35,957 nucleotides of DNA from Terriglobia bacterium (GTDB lineage Bacteria; Acidobacteriota; Terriglobia; Terriglobales; Acidobacteriaceae). This document shows, one piece after another, positions 24,520 to 31,739 of the stretch. The position numbers were made by a program, and so were the translations under genes. Below the pieces are notes generated by a model, which saw nothing but the letters and a program-made list of their open reading frames with translations, made no database searches and was not told the origin of the DNA. Location of the stretch: positions 1 to 35,957 of the forward strand of contig JAIQFW010000015.1 in assembly GCA_020073105.1 (NCBI GenBank), written 5' to 3'. Each line of letters opens with the position of its first letter. The first letter of the stretch is position 1.

Positions 24520-24906
24520 CTGCCGGACATGCTCCTGGCCGTCAGGCTGAGATGTTCCATAAACCGAACTTGCCACCCCAAACCCATAGACGTACCCAGG
24601 CGACTGTGGGGTAAAGGTCACGCTGATGGTGACTCTTTGCCACGGCGTTAGAGTCAAGGGCAGGTTCAGGTCGTCCGTGCTGAATGCAGGAGCATTAACG
24701 AGCAACGTTGAGACGGTGACCGTGTTCCTACCGTTATTGGTCAAGGTGACAGGTAAGGTGGCAATCTGGCCGGTCACGATGTTGCCAAACCAGAGCCTCC
24801 CTGGATTGCAAGTTAGCTGCTATCGGCGGGCATGGACCACGGGCACGACGGAGCCCAGCAAAAGGGTGACGACGAGTAAACGAAAAAGGGGGGACTTCGA
24901 GCTGGC
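24520..24906 (-). pseudogene. Broken exported protein with an ASPM-SPD2-Hydin-like (choice-of-anchor D) domain
   Basis: On the minus strand a secretion-signal-like stretch (FRLLVVTLLLGSVVPVVHA, about 24885-24829) is followed by an in-frame TAG at 24822-24820. The same frame continues QLTCNPGRLWFGNIVTGQI, LPVTLTNNGRNTVTVS and LPLTLTPWQRVTISVTFTP, which is the typical start of an Ig-like choice-of-anchor D repeat. Homology fades after about 24560, and no ATG is found upstream before another stop. It is a remnant of a secreted acidobacterial repeat protein. Confidence 0.6.
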
Positions 24907-25343
24907 TTGGGGGAGAGCGATGGGAGGAGTTGGCGGCCTTCACAGTTCGGAGAAAAGGTCTCGATAGTCGCAGCCAGCCTGGGAATTTGGATAAGACAGA
25001 GAAGAGGAAGTGCAAGGTCGAACCCTTGGCAGCCGGGCAAAGTCGGCCCGTGGAGGAAAAGCGATTAAGCTGGCCGGACAAAACCCGGCAACAAGAACGC
25101 CAGTAGGATGGCAGTTATGCAGCACAGTTTTGGGAGGGGGCTGGTAAGAATTACTTTCTTACGAAGTTCCGATGGCTAACAGCCCTCAGCAAGTCATTGA
25201 GTCTTCAATGCATTGCTCGTCTGCGAAATGGCAAGCAGACTGCCTCTGAGAAATGTAAGTAGATGCATATTCGCGCTCAGGTCACGGGCTTGGGGCAATC
25301 GGATAAAGGGAACCTAACTCCTCGTCAAGGGAGGTATTAGCAG
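24907..25343. other. Intergenic region before the propeller/diheme gene
   Basis: About 440 bases with no convincing gene. It has a small hairpin (GTAAGAA 25144-25150 with TTCTTAC 25156-25162) and a GGGAGG ribosome binding site (25329-25334) for the following gene. No clear promoter is seen. Confidence 0.5.
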
Positions 25344-27749
25344 ATGACCCGCTGCAAATTCCTTGCCTGTTTGCCATTCGTCCTCGCCGGGATGTTCTGC
25401 CTGCTGAGCTGTGGAGGTAGTGGGAGTTCCAACGCCTCCGACAATGGGGGGCCGCCAGCCGACCCGCCGCCAGCAGGATTTGCGAACTTCGAGCTAGCAC
25501 AGACCAGCCCGATCCGGCTTTCTGCGGATGGAACACGGCTGTTTGCGGTCGACACGCCTAACAATTCGTTGTCAGTATTTGACGTGACCCAGCCACGCAG
25601 TCCCGCACTGGTTGCCGAAATTCCGGTGGGGGTGGGGCCCGTCTCGGTGAATCCGCGAACCAACGAAGAAGTTTGGGTCGTCAATCAGGTGTCCAACAGC
25701 GTGAGCGTGGTCTCCGTCTCGCAGGGTATCGTCACCGACACCATCAAAACCGGAAATGGCACCGAGCCCATGGACGTGGTTTTTGCTGGAACGAACCAGG
25801 CCTACGTCAGTTGTTCCCGTAGCAACGCGATCGCGGTCTTCGATACAGGCACGCACGATTTGATCAGCACGGTTCCGGTATTCGGCGGCAGCCCGCGGGC
25901 GTTGGCTGTCAGTGCGGATGGGAATAAGGTCTATACCGCGTTTGCCATCTCGGGGAACGCCACCACGCTTATCCCCAGCCAGCTTGCACCCCCGCAGCCT
26001 CCACCTTTGAATAAGAATTTACCTCCACCGCCCCAGGTGAGCTTGATCGTCGCGGCCACCGATCCGAACTGGACGCAATACATCACCTTCAAGATGCCGG
26101 ACAATGACGTGGCAGTAATTACAGCTGGTCCGACTCCTGCTGTAGCTCGCTACTACTCCGGAGTGGGCACGATTAATCTGGGGCTTTCCGTAAACCCGGT
26201 GAGTGGTGATCTCTTCGTGGCAAACACAGATGCCCTCAACCTCACTTTTTACAAACCGGAGCTGCGCGGGCACTGGATTAATAACCGAATTACGCGCATT
26301 CAAACCAGCAATGGGCTGATCACGCCTTTCGATCTGAATCCAAATATTGACTACAACGTCCTCCCCAATCCACAGGCGCGTGCCACGGCGCTATCGCAGC
26401 CTGCCGGCGTGGTTTTCGATCCCGGCGGAAACTTCATGTATGTGGCGGCGTTCGGGACTGACCGCGTGGCTCAGGTGGACACAAACGGGAACGTGTTGTC
26501 GTTCGTAGAGGTCTCGTTGCCCGGCGGCTCCGGTTCAAACGCCGATCCGAAGAACAAGCGTGGGCCGAGAGGATTGGCCCTCAACCCAGCCACCCATACG
26601 TTGTACTCGCTGAACCGGATCTCCAACACGATTGCGATTATCGATACTTCTCAAATGGCGGAGTCTGGCGAGGTCGCAATCGGGACTGACCCCACTCCGC
26701 TAGCCATCAAACAGGGACGCGGATTCTTGTACGATGCCAAGCTCTCCGGGAATGGAACGGGCTCATGCGCATCCTGCCACGTGGACGCCGACATGGATCA
26801 CCTGGCATGGAACCTCGGTGATCGCAGCGGCGACATGAGCCAGATCATTCAGAACGGTCAGGTCATCAAATTTCATCCCATGAAGGGTCCGATGACCACG
26901 CAGACCCTGCGGGGACTACTCAACCTCTCTCCGTACCACTGGCGGGGAGACCAGATCGACTTTGCGGCGTTCAACTCCACCTTCGATGCGCTGATGGGGA
27001 GCTCCCAGATTTCCGACTCGGACATGAAGACATACACCGCCTTCATCAATAGCATCCTGTACCTTCCGAACCCAAACCAGAACCTGGATCGCACTCTTCC
27101 AACTTCACTGGCCAACGGCAATCCGGGCAGGGGACAAAGCGATTTTCTGACCATTCCTGGGACGGGTTCCGGAAACACCTGCGATAGCTGCCATAAATCG
27201 AATCCCGGTCCCGGCTCGAACCGGCTGATAATCCCCGATTTCACGCCGCAGCCGATGAAAATCTCGCACCTCAGGAACATGTACCAAAAGCAACTTTACA
27301 CTCGGCACGACGCCGAGAGCATCGATGGCTTCGGATTCGCACATGACGGCGATGTTTCCGGTTTGTTGGACTTTTTAGCTAAGCCGGCCTTCAAGAAATA
27401 CACCAGCCAACAGAAAATCGACATAGCTGCTTACGTGCTTTGCTTCGACACCGGAACCGCCCCGGCGGTGGGATTCACCATCACGCTGACCGCCGCCAAC
27501 GTCAACAATCAGCAAGAACAGAAGGATTGGGCGACGCTTCAGTCACAGGCGGAGGCTGGCAATATCGATCTCATTGCCAGGGGCACAACCCAGGGAGAGG
27601 TGCACGGGTTGTTGTACCAGCCCAAAGGCGGGCAGTACGTCAGCGATACCGACGTGAAGTACAGCCGGACGCAGCTGCAAACCTTCATTCAGAACGAAGA
27701 CACTTTGAGTTTCATGGGCGTGTACCCAGGCACGGGTTCGGCGCATTAA
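25344..27749 (+). CDS. Lipoprotein with YVTN-type beta-propeller and diheme cytochrome c domain
   Basis: 801-aa exported redox lipoprotein. The signal peptide ends in a lipobox (LLSCGGSG, lipidated Cys about residue 26), followed by a Gly/Ser/Pro linker. Residues about 45-450 form a YVTN/Lactonase-like propeller with repeated blades (LSADGTRLFAVDTPNNSLSVFD, AVSADGNKVYTAF, NRISNTIAIIDTS). The C-terminal part carries two c-type heme sites, CASCH (475-479) and CDSCH (613-617), and a region like diheme cytochrome c peroxidase/MauG proteins (MKISHLRNMYQKQLY, FGFAHDGDVSGLLDF). It probably transfers electrons at the cell surface, perhaps to an oxidised cofactor or peroxide. GGGAGG precedes ATG 25344. 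Orientation and spacing suggest its own transcript. Confidence 0.9.
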   Translation: MTRCKFLACLPFVLAGMFCLLSCGGSGSSNASDNGGPPADPPPAGFANFELAQTSPIRLSADGTRLFAVDTPNNSLSVFDVTQPRSPALVAEIPVGVGPVSVNPRTNEEVWVVNQVSNSVSVVSVSQGIVTDTIKTGNGTEPMDVVFAGTNQAYVSCSRSNAIAVFDTGTHDLISTVPVFGGSPRALAVSADGNKVYTAFAISGNATTLIPSQLAPPQPPPLNKNLPPPPQVSLIVAATDPNWTQYITFKMPDNDVAVITAGPTPAVARYYSGVGTINLGLSVNPVSGDLFVANTDALNLTFYKPELRGHWINNRITRIQTSNGLITPFDLNPNIDYNVLPNPQARATALSQPAGVVFDPGGNFMYVAAFGTDRVAQVDTNGNVLSFVEVSLPGGSGSNADPKNKRGPRGLALNPATHTLYSLNRISNTIAIIDTSQMAESGEVAIGTDPTPLAIKQGRGFLYDAKLSGNGTGSCASCHVDADMDHLAWNLGDRSGDMSQIIQNGQVIKFHPMKGPMTTQTLRGLLNLSPYHWRGDQIDFAAFNSTFDALMGSSQISDSDMKTYTAFINSILYLPNPNQNLDRTLPTSLANGNPGRGQSDFLTIPGTGSGNTCDSCHKSNPGPGSNRLIIPDFTPQPMKISHLRNMYQKQLYTRHDAESIDGFGFAHDGDVSGLLDFLAKPAFKKYTSQQKIDIAAYVLCFDTGTAPAVGFTITLTAANVNNQQEQKDWATLQSQAEAGNIDLIARGTTQGEVHGLLYQPKGGQYVSDTDVKYSRTQLQTFIQNEDTLSFMGVYPGTGSAH

Positions 27750-27828
27750 TCCCTTGGGAAGTGGCCGTGTTGTTTAGGGTGTCTTGGTTCACCTTGAAAT
27801 GGAGAAGCAGCGTTTTCCGTTAGTGTAG

Positions 27829-27852
27829 ATTCCGCCCCTCCAGGGCGGGAAT
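27829..27852. terminator. Possible bidirectional terminator between convergent genes
   Basis: ATTCCGCCC (27829-27837) pairs with GGGCGGGAAT (27843-27852) with one bulged base and a short loop. It lies between the convergent propeller and hydrolase genes. On the minus strand a run of eight T (complement of 27913-27920) lies some 60 bases upstream of the hairpin and is not adjacent to it, so the call is modest. Confidence 0.4.
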
Positions 27853-27943
27853 ATCGAAGCATCGGGGTCTATCGTCCGACTTTTTGATCTGAGCGACCTC
27901 CAGGAATTCGCTAAAAAAAACCCAGGATTTCTTGCGCTCGTCC

Positions 27944-29509
27944 CTACTGCGGCAGTCGAACGAAAATCGCATCCGTGAGCGGCGTATTCAGCAGATTAAT
28001 GACCGTGGCCGGGATCCCGCCCGTGTTGTCTAGTTCCGCCGGCGGGCCGAAACCCAGAAGCTCCGCGCTTGCCGAATGGATTACCCCGTTGACCAGGGTG
28101 AAATCCGTCAGCCCAGCAACCTCGCTCTGCGCCGGCACAATCGAGTCGCTGTCTTGATCAAAAACCCTGGGCCAGCCCTTTGAGGTCAGATGCTGGGCCA
28201 GATAGTCCGAAAAACAAAGTACCCGGATCGATTGCGCCACGGGAGAACTGTCCAGTCCATCCAACTGGCTTTGCGACTCCAGTCCCTGAATCAGCGCTGT
28301 AGGCAAAGGATGAGGAATTGGAGTTTGCAGTCTCTGCAGCGCGGAACTCAGTCGGCCCCCGAAACCGTCTCCTTTCAGGTCGCCCACGCCGCCAGCTGTG
28401 GTTACTCCGTTCTTGAACGTCACGGAAGTGAAACTCGGGCTTCCCGAAACCGCCAGAACTCCGCGCACGCACTGGTTGTCACTATCCAGAAGATGGATCG
28501 CCAACGGAGAACCCCAGTGCGGGGTTCCAATGGTGAGGACCTTGTGCACGAAACCCAGGGCGAAAGTATAGGGATGGTAAAAGTTCTTTACCAGGGGGAA
28601 GGCGCGGGTTATGTCGCCGCCCATGCTGTGGCTGACGATATCGACCTGGATCGCCGCCACCGGAATACCGTCGGGGTTCGTACCGCTCTTGAACTGGTTA
28701 ATGAAAGTGGCAAGTTGCTTCAGCACCACCGGCGCGTTGTAAGCGAAGCCCAACGAGTTCGCCTGCGCGTTCTTGATGCTGCCTGTTGCCCACCCTGGGT
28801 AGGACGGCCTATAGGACTGGATCTGCGGACCAATTAAAGCGGAATAGTCGGCACGGGTAATGCCGAATCGCGGGTCCGTGATCAGCGGAGTAAAGTTGTC
28901 CCATGAACCGGGGCTACCCCAGAGGCCGTGGATCAGCGCCAATGGTGGCCGCAGGATCGTGGCCATTGTGCTGGACGAGAGTCCGGTGTCCACCGCCAAA
29001 ACCTTCAGCGTGACCAAGCGATCGGCCACATCTGCGTCCTGCGCTTCGGGTCGCGGAAAATCTACCGGAGCGCCATAAATCGCAAAGGCCATCGGCCCTT
29101 TACTAGTGTTCACGGCAGCCACTGTCAGTTGGCTCAAGGTGAAGGTGGCGGATCCGATCGCACCTAGACCGCCATCCTCGGCAGCCGAATTACTTTGTTG
29201 GCCCTGGTCGTTGATGACCGTGAACGTAAATTGCTCGCCGGCCGAGTTCGCCGGGACACGCAGAACCAACTCCGTCGCTCCATCGGCTCCTGCTCCTTGC
29301 ACCCGCCGGCCCTTGCTGGCCAAAACGTTGGGGTCGGTGGTTACCATCGGTCCGCTGAGCAGCGCGGGCACCGGGTCCAGCAGAGTCATCTGGGGAGGCG
29401 CCTGAGCAACCAGCCAAGCCGGCACACACAGCACGACGATCCGGATCACAAGTTTTGAAAAGCCGTGGTCTGATTTAAGAGTTCGTAGGAAATTCAGGAA
29501 ATAGGACAT
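27944..29509 (-). CDS. Secreted alpha/beta-hydrolase (lipase/esterase-like)
   Basis: 521-aa exported serine hydrolase. The signal peptide (hydrophobic LVIRIVVLCVPAWLVAQA, cleavage near residue 38) is followed by a beta-rich domain of about 130 residues (VPANSAGEQFTFTVINDQG, ATFTLSQLTVAAVN). The catalytic domain has the oxyanion motif LIHGLWGSPGSWD and the nucleophile elbow VSHSMGGD (Ser near 295). A later Asp is likely in the DQDSDSIVP region and His in VNGVIHSAS. This resembles triacylglycerol lipases or PGAP1-like esterases. ATG 29509 is preferred because GAGG lies 5 nt upstream; a GTG two codons earlier is in frame. Substrate unknown. Confidence 0.88.
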   Translation of the reverse strand: MSYFLNFLRTLKSDHGFSKLVIRIVVLCVPAWLVAQAPPQMTLLDPVPALLSGPMVTTDPNVLASKGRRVQGAGADGATELVLRVPANSAGEQFTFTVINDQGQQSNSAAEDGGLGAIGSATFTLSQLTVAAVNTSKGPMAFAIYGAPVDFPRPEAQDADVADRLVTLKVLAVDTGLSSSTMATILRPPLALIHGLWGSPGSWDNFTPLITDPRFGITRADYSALIGPQIQSYRPSYPGWATGSIKNAQANSLGFAYNAPVVLKQLATFINQFKSGTNPDGIPVAAIQVDIVSHSMGGDITRAFPLVKNFYHPYTFALGFVHKVLTIGTPHWGSPLAIHLLDSDNQCVRGVLAVSGSPSFTSVTFKNGVTTAGGVGDLKGDGFGGRLSSALQRLQTPIPHPLPTALIQGLESQSQLDGLDSSPVAQSIRVLCFSDYLAQHLTSKGWPRVFDQDSDSIVPAQSEVAGLTDFTLVNGVIHSASAELLGFGPPAELDNTGGIPATVINLLNTPLTDAIFVRLPQ

Positions 29510-29624
29510 AACCACCTCGACTGGGTCTGCGGAAAGTCTAGGTCACAGCTGGAACTCGCCATCAAGAGCTCAGACTGTCTGCGTCGTCCAGCCTGTTTAT
29601 CACAGATCGCAGCTCACGACAATC

Positions 29625-29641
29625 GAAACCGTATCGGTTTC
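29625..29641. promoter_or_regulatory. Perfect palindrome, LacI-operator-like
   Basis: GAAACCG (29625-29631), TAT, CGGTTTC (29635-29641). Its symmetric AAACCG/CGGTTT arms resemble operators of the LacI/GalR family. It lies about 115 nt upstream of the secreted hydrolase gene. No LacI-type regulator is encoded in the window, so it could equally be a plain hairpin. Confidence 0.35.
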
Positions 29642-29726
29642 AATCGGAATCTCCTTTTTGGCTTCAAAAACGCCGACAACTATACGCCCATCTTGCCGTT
29701 CACGGTTCCGCCGGGCTCAGCAAGCC

Positions 29727-29743
29727 GGTATGTGAGACATACC
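29727..29743. other. Short perfect hairpin
   Basis: GGTATGT (29727-29733) pairs with ACATACC (29737-29743) around a GAG loop. GCC/GGC outer arms extend the pairing after a small bulge. No T-run follows. Function unknown. Confidence 0.35.
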
Positions 29744-29903
29744 ACCGGCCGTCGAGAAGGAGCAGATCCCCGAAGCCACCGAAAGCTGATACTCAGAGGT
29801 GAGCTGTCTTAAGGTGCTTCGAATAAGAGGTGAGAGCTGATGCCACAGTTGCGTGGCAAGCTTGCCGAACGAGTTCCGGGAGTTGAACAGGTCCGTGAAA
29901 CCC

Positions 29904-30110
29904 ATGAATCCCCTTGCCGAGCGCACGCGCGTGGTTTTCAGCGTGCTTGCACTGATATTCGCCGCTCTGCTGGGTACCCGACTGTTGAAAAGGGCGGATG
30001 CAAGGTTGACGACAACCATCCTGCCGCTCGCGTTCTTTGTTCTGTACGGTCCCGGAGCCTTGCTCCTGGTCAATACGGCGCACAACGGACTGGGCCCGAT
30101 TACACCGTGA
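29904..30110 (+). CDS. Possible small membrane protein, 68 aa
   Basis: Candidate gene from ATG 29904 (MNPLAERTRVVFSVLALIFA). It has two hydrophobic segments (VVFSVLALIFAALLG and TTILPLAFFVLYGPGALLL) separated by a basic loop (TRLLKRADARL), giving a two-helix membrane protein with positive-inside charge. The stop codon lies inside a CCGTGAGG/CCTCACGG inverted repeat (30105-30122), which may help transcription end. The ribosome binding site is weak (AACAGG), and a GTG at 29853 would extend it. No family is recognised. Confidence 0.4.
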   Translation: MNPLAERTRVVFSVLALIFAALLGTRLLKRADARLTTTILPLAFFVLYGPGALLLVNTAHNGLGPITP

Positions 30111-30122
30111 GGAGCCTCACGG
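30105..30122 (+). other. Inverted repeat overlapping the stop codon of the small gene
   Basis: CCGTGAGG (30105-30112) and CCTCACGG (30115-30122) are perfect complements; the TGA at 30108-30110 is part of the left arm. No T-run follows. Confidence 0.4.
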
Positions 30123-30297
30123 GTGAAACCTATACTCGTGATAACGTTATTCGCGCCATCGAGCAACAAACGGACTTCGGTAGGTTAACGGTTGAAGCAG
30201 AAGCGTCGCACGTTTCCGACCTTCTGAAGCAGATTGCACAGAATCTCCACACAAGCCTTTCGGATGAGCGCCCCATCTGAATGGCTGAATGTGATTC

Positions 30298-30329
30298 GCG
30301 ACGGTTGGAGCAAATCGTCCAACCGTCGC
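30298..30329. other. Strong 12-bp perfect hairpin
   Basis: GCGACGGTTGGA (30298-30309) is exactly complementary to TCCAACCGTCGC (30318-30329) with an 8-nt loop. Pairing resumes with ATT/AAT beyond one bulged C. No T-run follows on either strand. It lies 134 nt before the Met-rich protein gene and upstream of its promoter. It could end transcripts arriving from the left, be a small structured RNA or be a protein site. Confidence 0.55.
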
Positions 30330-30400
30330 AATTGGAAGCTGCCGCGGATCGTTGATGCGCAGCTTTCTGTCCGCATTCAATGTGCTCAGTCTCTCACCGC

Positions 30401-30429
30401 TTAAAACTCCAGGCCTCAGCGTCTATACT
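30401..30429 (+). promoter_or_regulatory. Promoter of the Met-rich secreted protein
   Basis: TTAAAA (30401-30406), a 17-nt spacer and TATACT (30424-30429). The predicted start near 30436 gives a short leader with an AAAGGAGA ribosome binding site before ATG 30463. Confidence 0.45.
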
Positions 30430-30462
30430 CATGGAGTGAAATTGTTGGAAAGGAGACATCCG

Positions 30463-30873
30463 ATGAAATTGAAAATCCTTCTACTCGTCCTACTGTTTAC
30501 CCTGACCTCTGTGGCGTGGGCACAAGATGCGCAATCACAAGCATCCGCATCCCCAAGCGGCCAGAGCAGCACAAGCCAGACGCGCAGCGCTTACCGCCAA
30601 CAGATGATGGAGATGCACAAACAGGAGATGGAGGCCATGGAGGCCGACCTGGAGAAGATGAAGTCTTCTCTCGCGCAGATGAAGGCTAACGTTCTCGCGA
30701 TCAAGGATACGAACGAGATGGCACGCTGGCGGAGCAACGTGGATATGTGGGAAACGATGGTCGGCCACATGGACCGGATGCTGCAGCACATGGAGTCGAT
30801 GGGGCCGGGCATGGGCCCGGGCATGGGACCAGGCATGGGCGGCCCTCCGCCAAGCGACAAGAAACCCCAGTAG
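30463..30873 (+). CDS. Small secreted Met-rich coiled-coil protein
   Basis: 136-aa exported protein. The signal peptide MKLKILLLVLLFTLTSVAWA is followed by a Gln/Ser-rich linker. A Met- and Glu-rich amphipathic helix (MMEMHKQEMEAMEADLEKMK to MDRMLQHMESM) is predicted to be coiled coil. The tail holds three GPGM units, then GGPPP. Clustered Met and His residues could bind copper or another soft metal in the periplasm (inference). The start is fixed by AAAGGAGA and a signal peptide; an upstream in-frame extension from 30352 is unlikely. A good terminator follows 11 nt after the stop, so it is monocistronic. Not a named family to me. Confidence 0.8.
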   Translation: MKLKILLLVLLFTLTSVAWAQDAQSQASASPSGQSSTSQTRSAYRQQMMEMHKQEMEAMEADLEKMKSSLAQMKANVLAIKDTNEMARWRSNVDMWETMVGHMDRMLQHMESMGPGMGPGMGPGMGGPPPSDKKPQ

Positions 30874-30884
30874 CAACTGAATCC

Positions 30885-30919
30885 AAGCCTTCACACTCTC
30901 ACGCGAAGGCTTTTCTATT
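30885..30919 (+). terminator. Rho-independent terminator of the Met-rich protein gene
   Basis: AAGCCTTC (30885-30892) pairs with GAAGGCTT (30905-30912) around a 12-nt loop, followed by TTCTATT. It starts 11 nt after the stop codon. Confidence 0.7.
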
Positions 30920-31114
30920 CCGCCAAGAAACAGGTTCCCATCCACCAGTAACAGGCGCCAGCCAAAAGGCAGGCAACATCACTGCACCGCAACAGGGAAA
31001 GGAGTAGAAGGAAACTAGGCCGGGAGCCGTCGAAAGTCAGCACTCAACCCCAGCGCAAACCGTGCGGGCGTGAGCGCACCTCTTCTATTTGGATCGAAGG
31101 CGCGACTTCATCGT

Positions 31115-31330
31115 CTACTCATCCAGAGGACAAGCCCGGCATTTTTCGGGGCGGAGGATTTGCTCTTCGGACAGATCAAGCTGCCGTACCACGAATTTGC
31201 TTGACTGTAGCATGTCCGGCCGGCGGGCGTCGGCCAAGTAATGTCCCACCAGTTCCAGAGCGCGGTACTTTGTGGGCGCAAGCAGGTAGATGCTGTCGGT
31301 GCCGTGCAGGGTGATTTCACAAACCTTCAT
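31115..31330 (-). CDS. Small hypothetical protein, 71 aa
   Basis: Not recognised. It starts MKVCEITLHGTDSIYLLAPT and ends with a CRACP motif. Its start is well supported: GGGGAGGA lies a few bases upstream of the ATG at 31330. The ATG shares one base with the TGA of the preceding small frame (TGATG), suggesting translational coupling. No signal or membrane segment. The paired cysteines near the end could bind metal. Confidence 0.6.
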   Translation of the reverse strand: MKVCEITLHGTDSIYLLAPTKYRALELVGHYLADARRPDMLQSSKFVVRQLDLSEEQILRPEKCRACPLDE

Positions 31331-31515
31331 CAGTCCTCCCCGTTGCGTTTCCCAAGGCACAGGCCTGGCCGAGTTCCCTTACGCAGGCGCAATGAATTTG
31401 CCGCCCAACCCGCCGACGATTGCTCCGAGGCAATGATTGCCGCCCCCGCGCCTTTTCGTCCACGCCACGCGAGCAGCCACGCCACGCCGTAGGCAAAGAG
31501 GAAACAAACCGCCAC
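31330..31515 (-). CDS. Possible small single-pass membrane protein, 61 aa
   Basis: Starts at GTG 31515 (VAVCFLFAYGVAWLLAWRG), giving one N-terminal membrane helix followed by a basic tail (RLRKGTRPGLCLGKRN). No good ribosome binding site is seen, but its stop overlaps the start of the next small gene by one base, which is the main argument that it is real. Function unknown. Confidence 0.4.
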   Translation of the reverse strand: MAVCFLFAYGVAWLLAWRGRKGAGAAIIASEQSSAGWAANSLRLRKGTRPGLCLGKRNGED

Positions 31516-31739
31516 GCTAAGCAGATGCGGACTTCACCACCAGACCATCTGCCGCAGCTCGGGCCGACTCAGTCCGAATGCTTGAGACAAGTTCCAGGAG
31601 GTTGCTCTGGGTATTACCTCGGTCCCGACGATCTTGCACATCCGTGGGCGGCCTTCGCCGCATGCTCCCAGAATGGTCGTGGAATCAGATGATCTGGCCG
31701 GTTTGCCGCTAGCTAGTGCCGCCCTTGGATTGTCACCTC

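Larger units (their letters stand above)
29510..30462. other. Intergenic stretch rich in inverted repeats
   Basis: About 950 bases between divergent genes, with one possible small gene (29904-30110) and at least four perfect or near-perfect inverted repeats, at 29625-29641, 29727-29743, 30105-30122 and 30298-30329. There is also a 10-bp palindrome ATAACGTTAT (30141-30150) just after a TATACT box. Other long open frames on either strand show no family resemblance. Confidence 0.5.

Noticed and set aside
29717-30169. 150-codon minus-strand frame and a 146-codon plus-strand frame between 29717 and 30280
   Set aside because: Neither resembles a family or has a ribosome binding site, and they conflict with each other; only the two-helix 68-codon frame was kept as a weak candidate.
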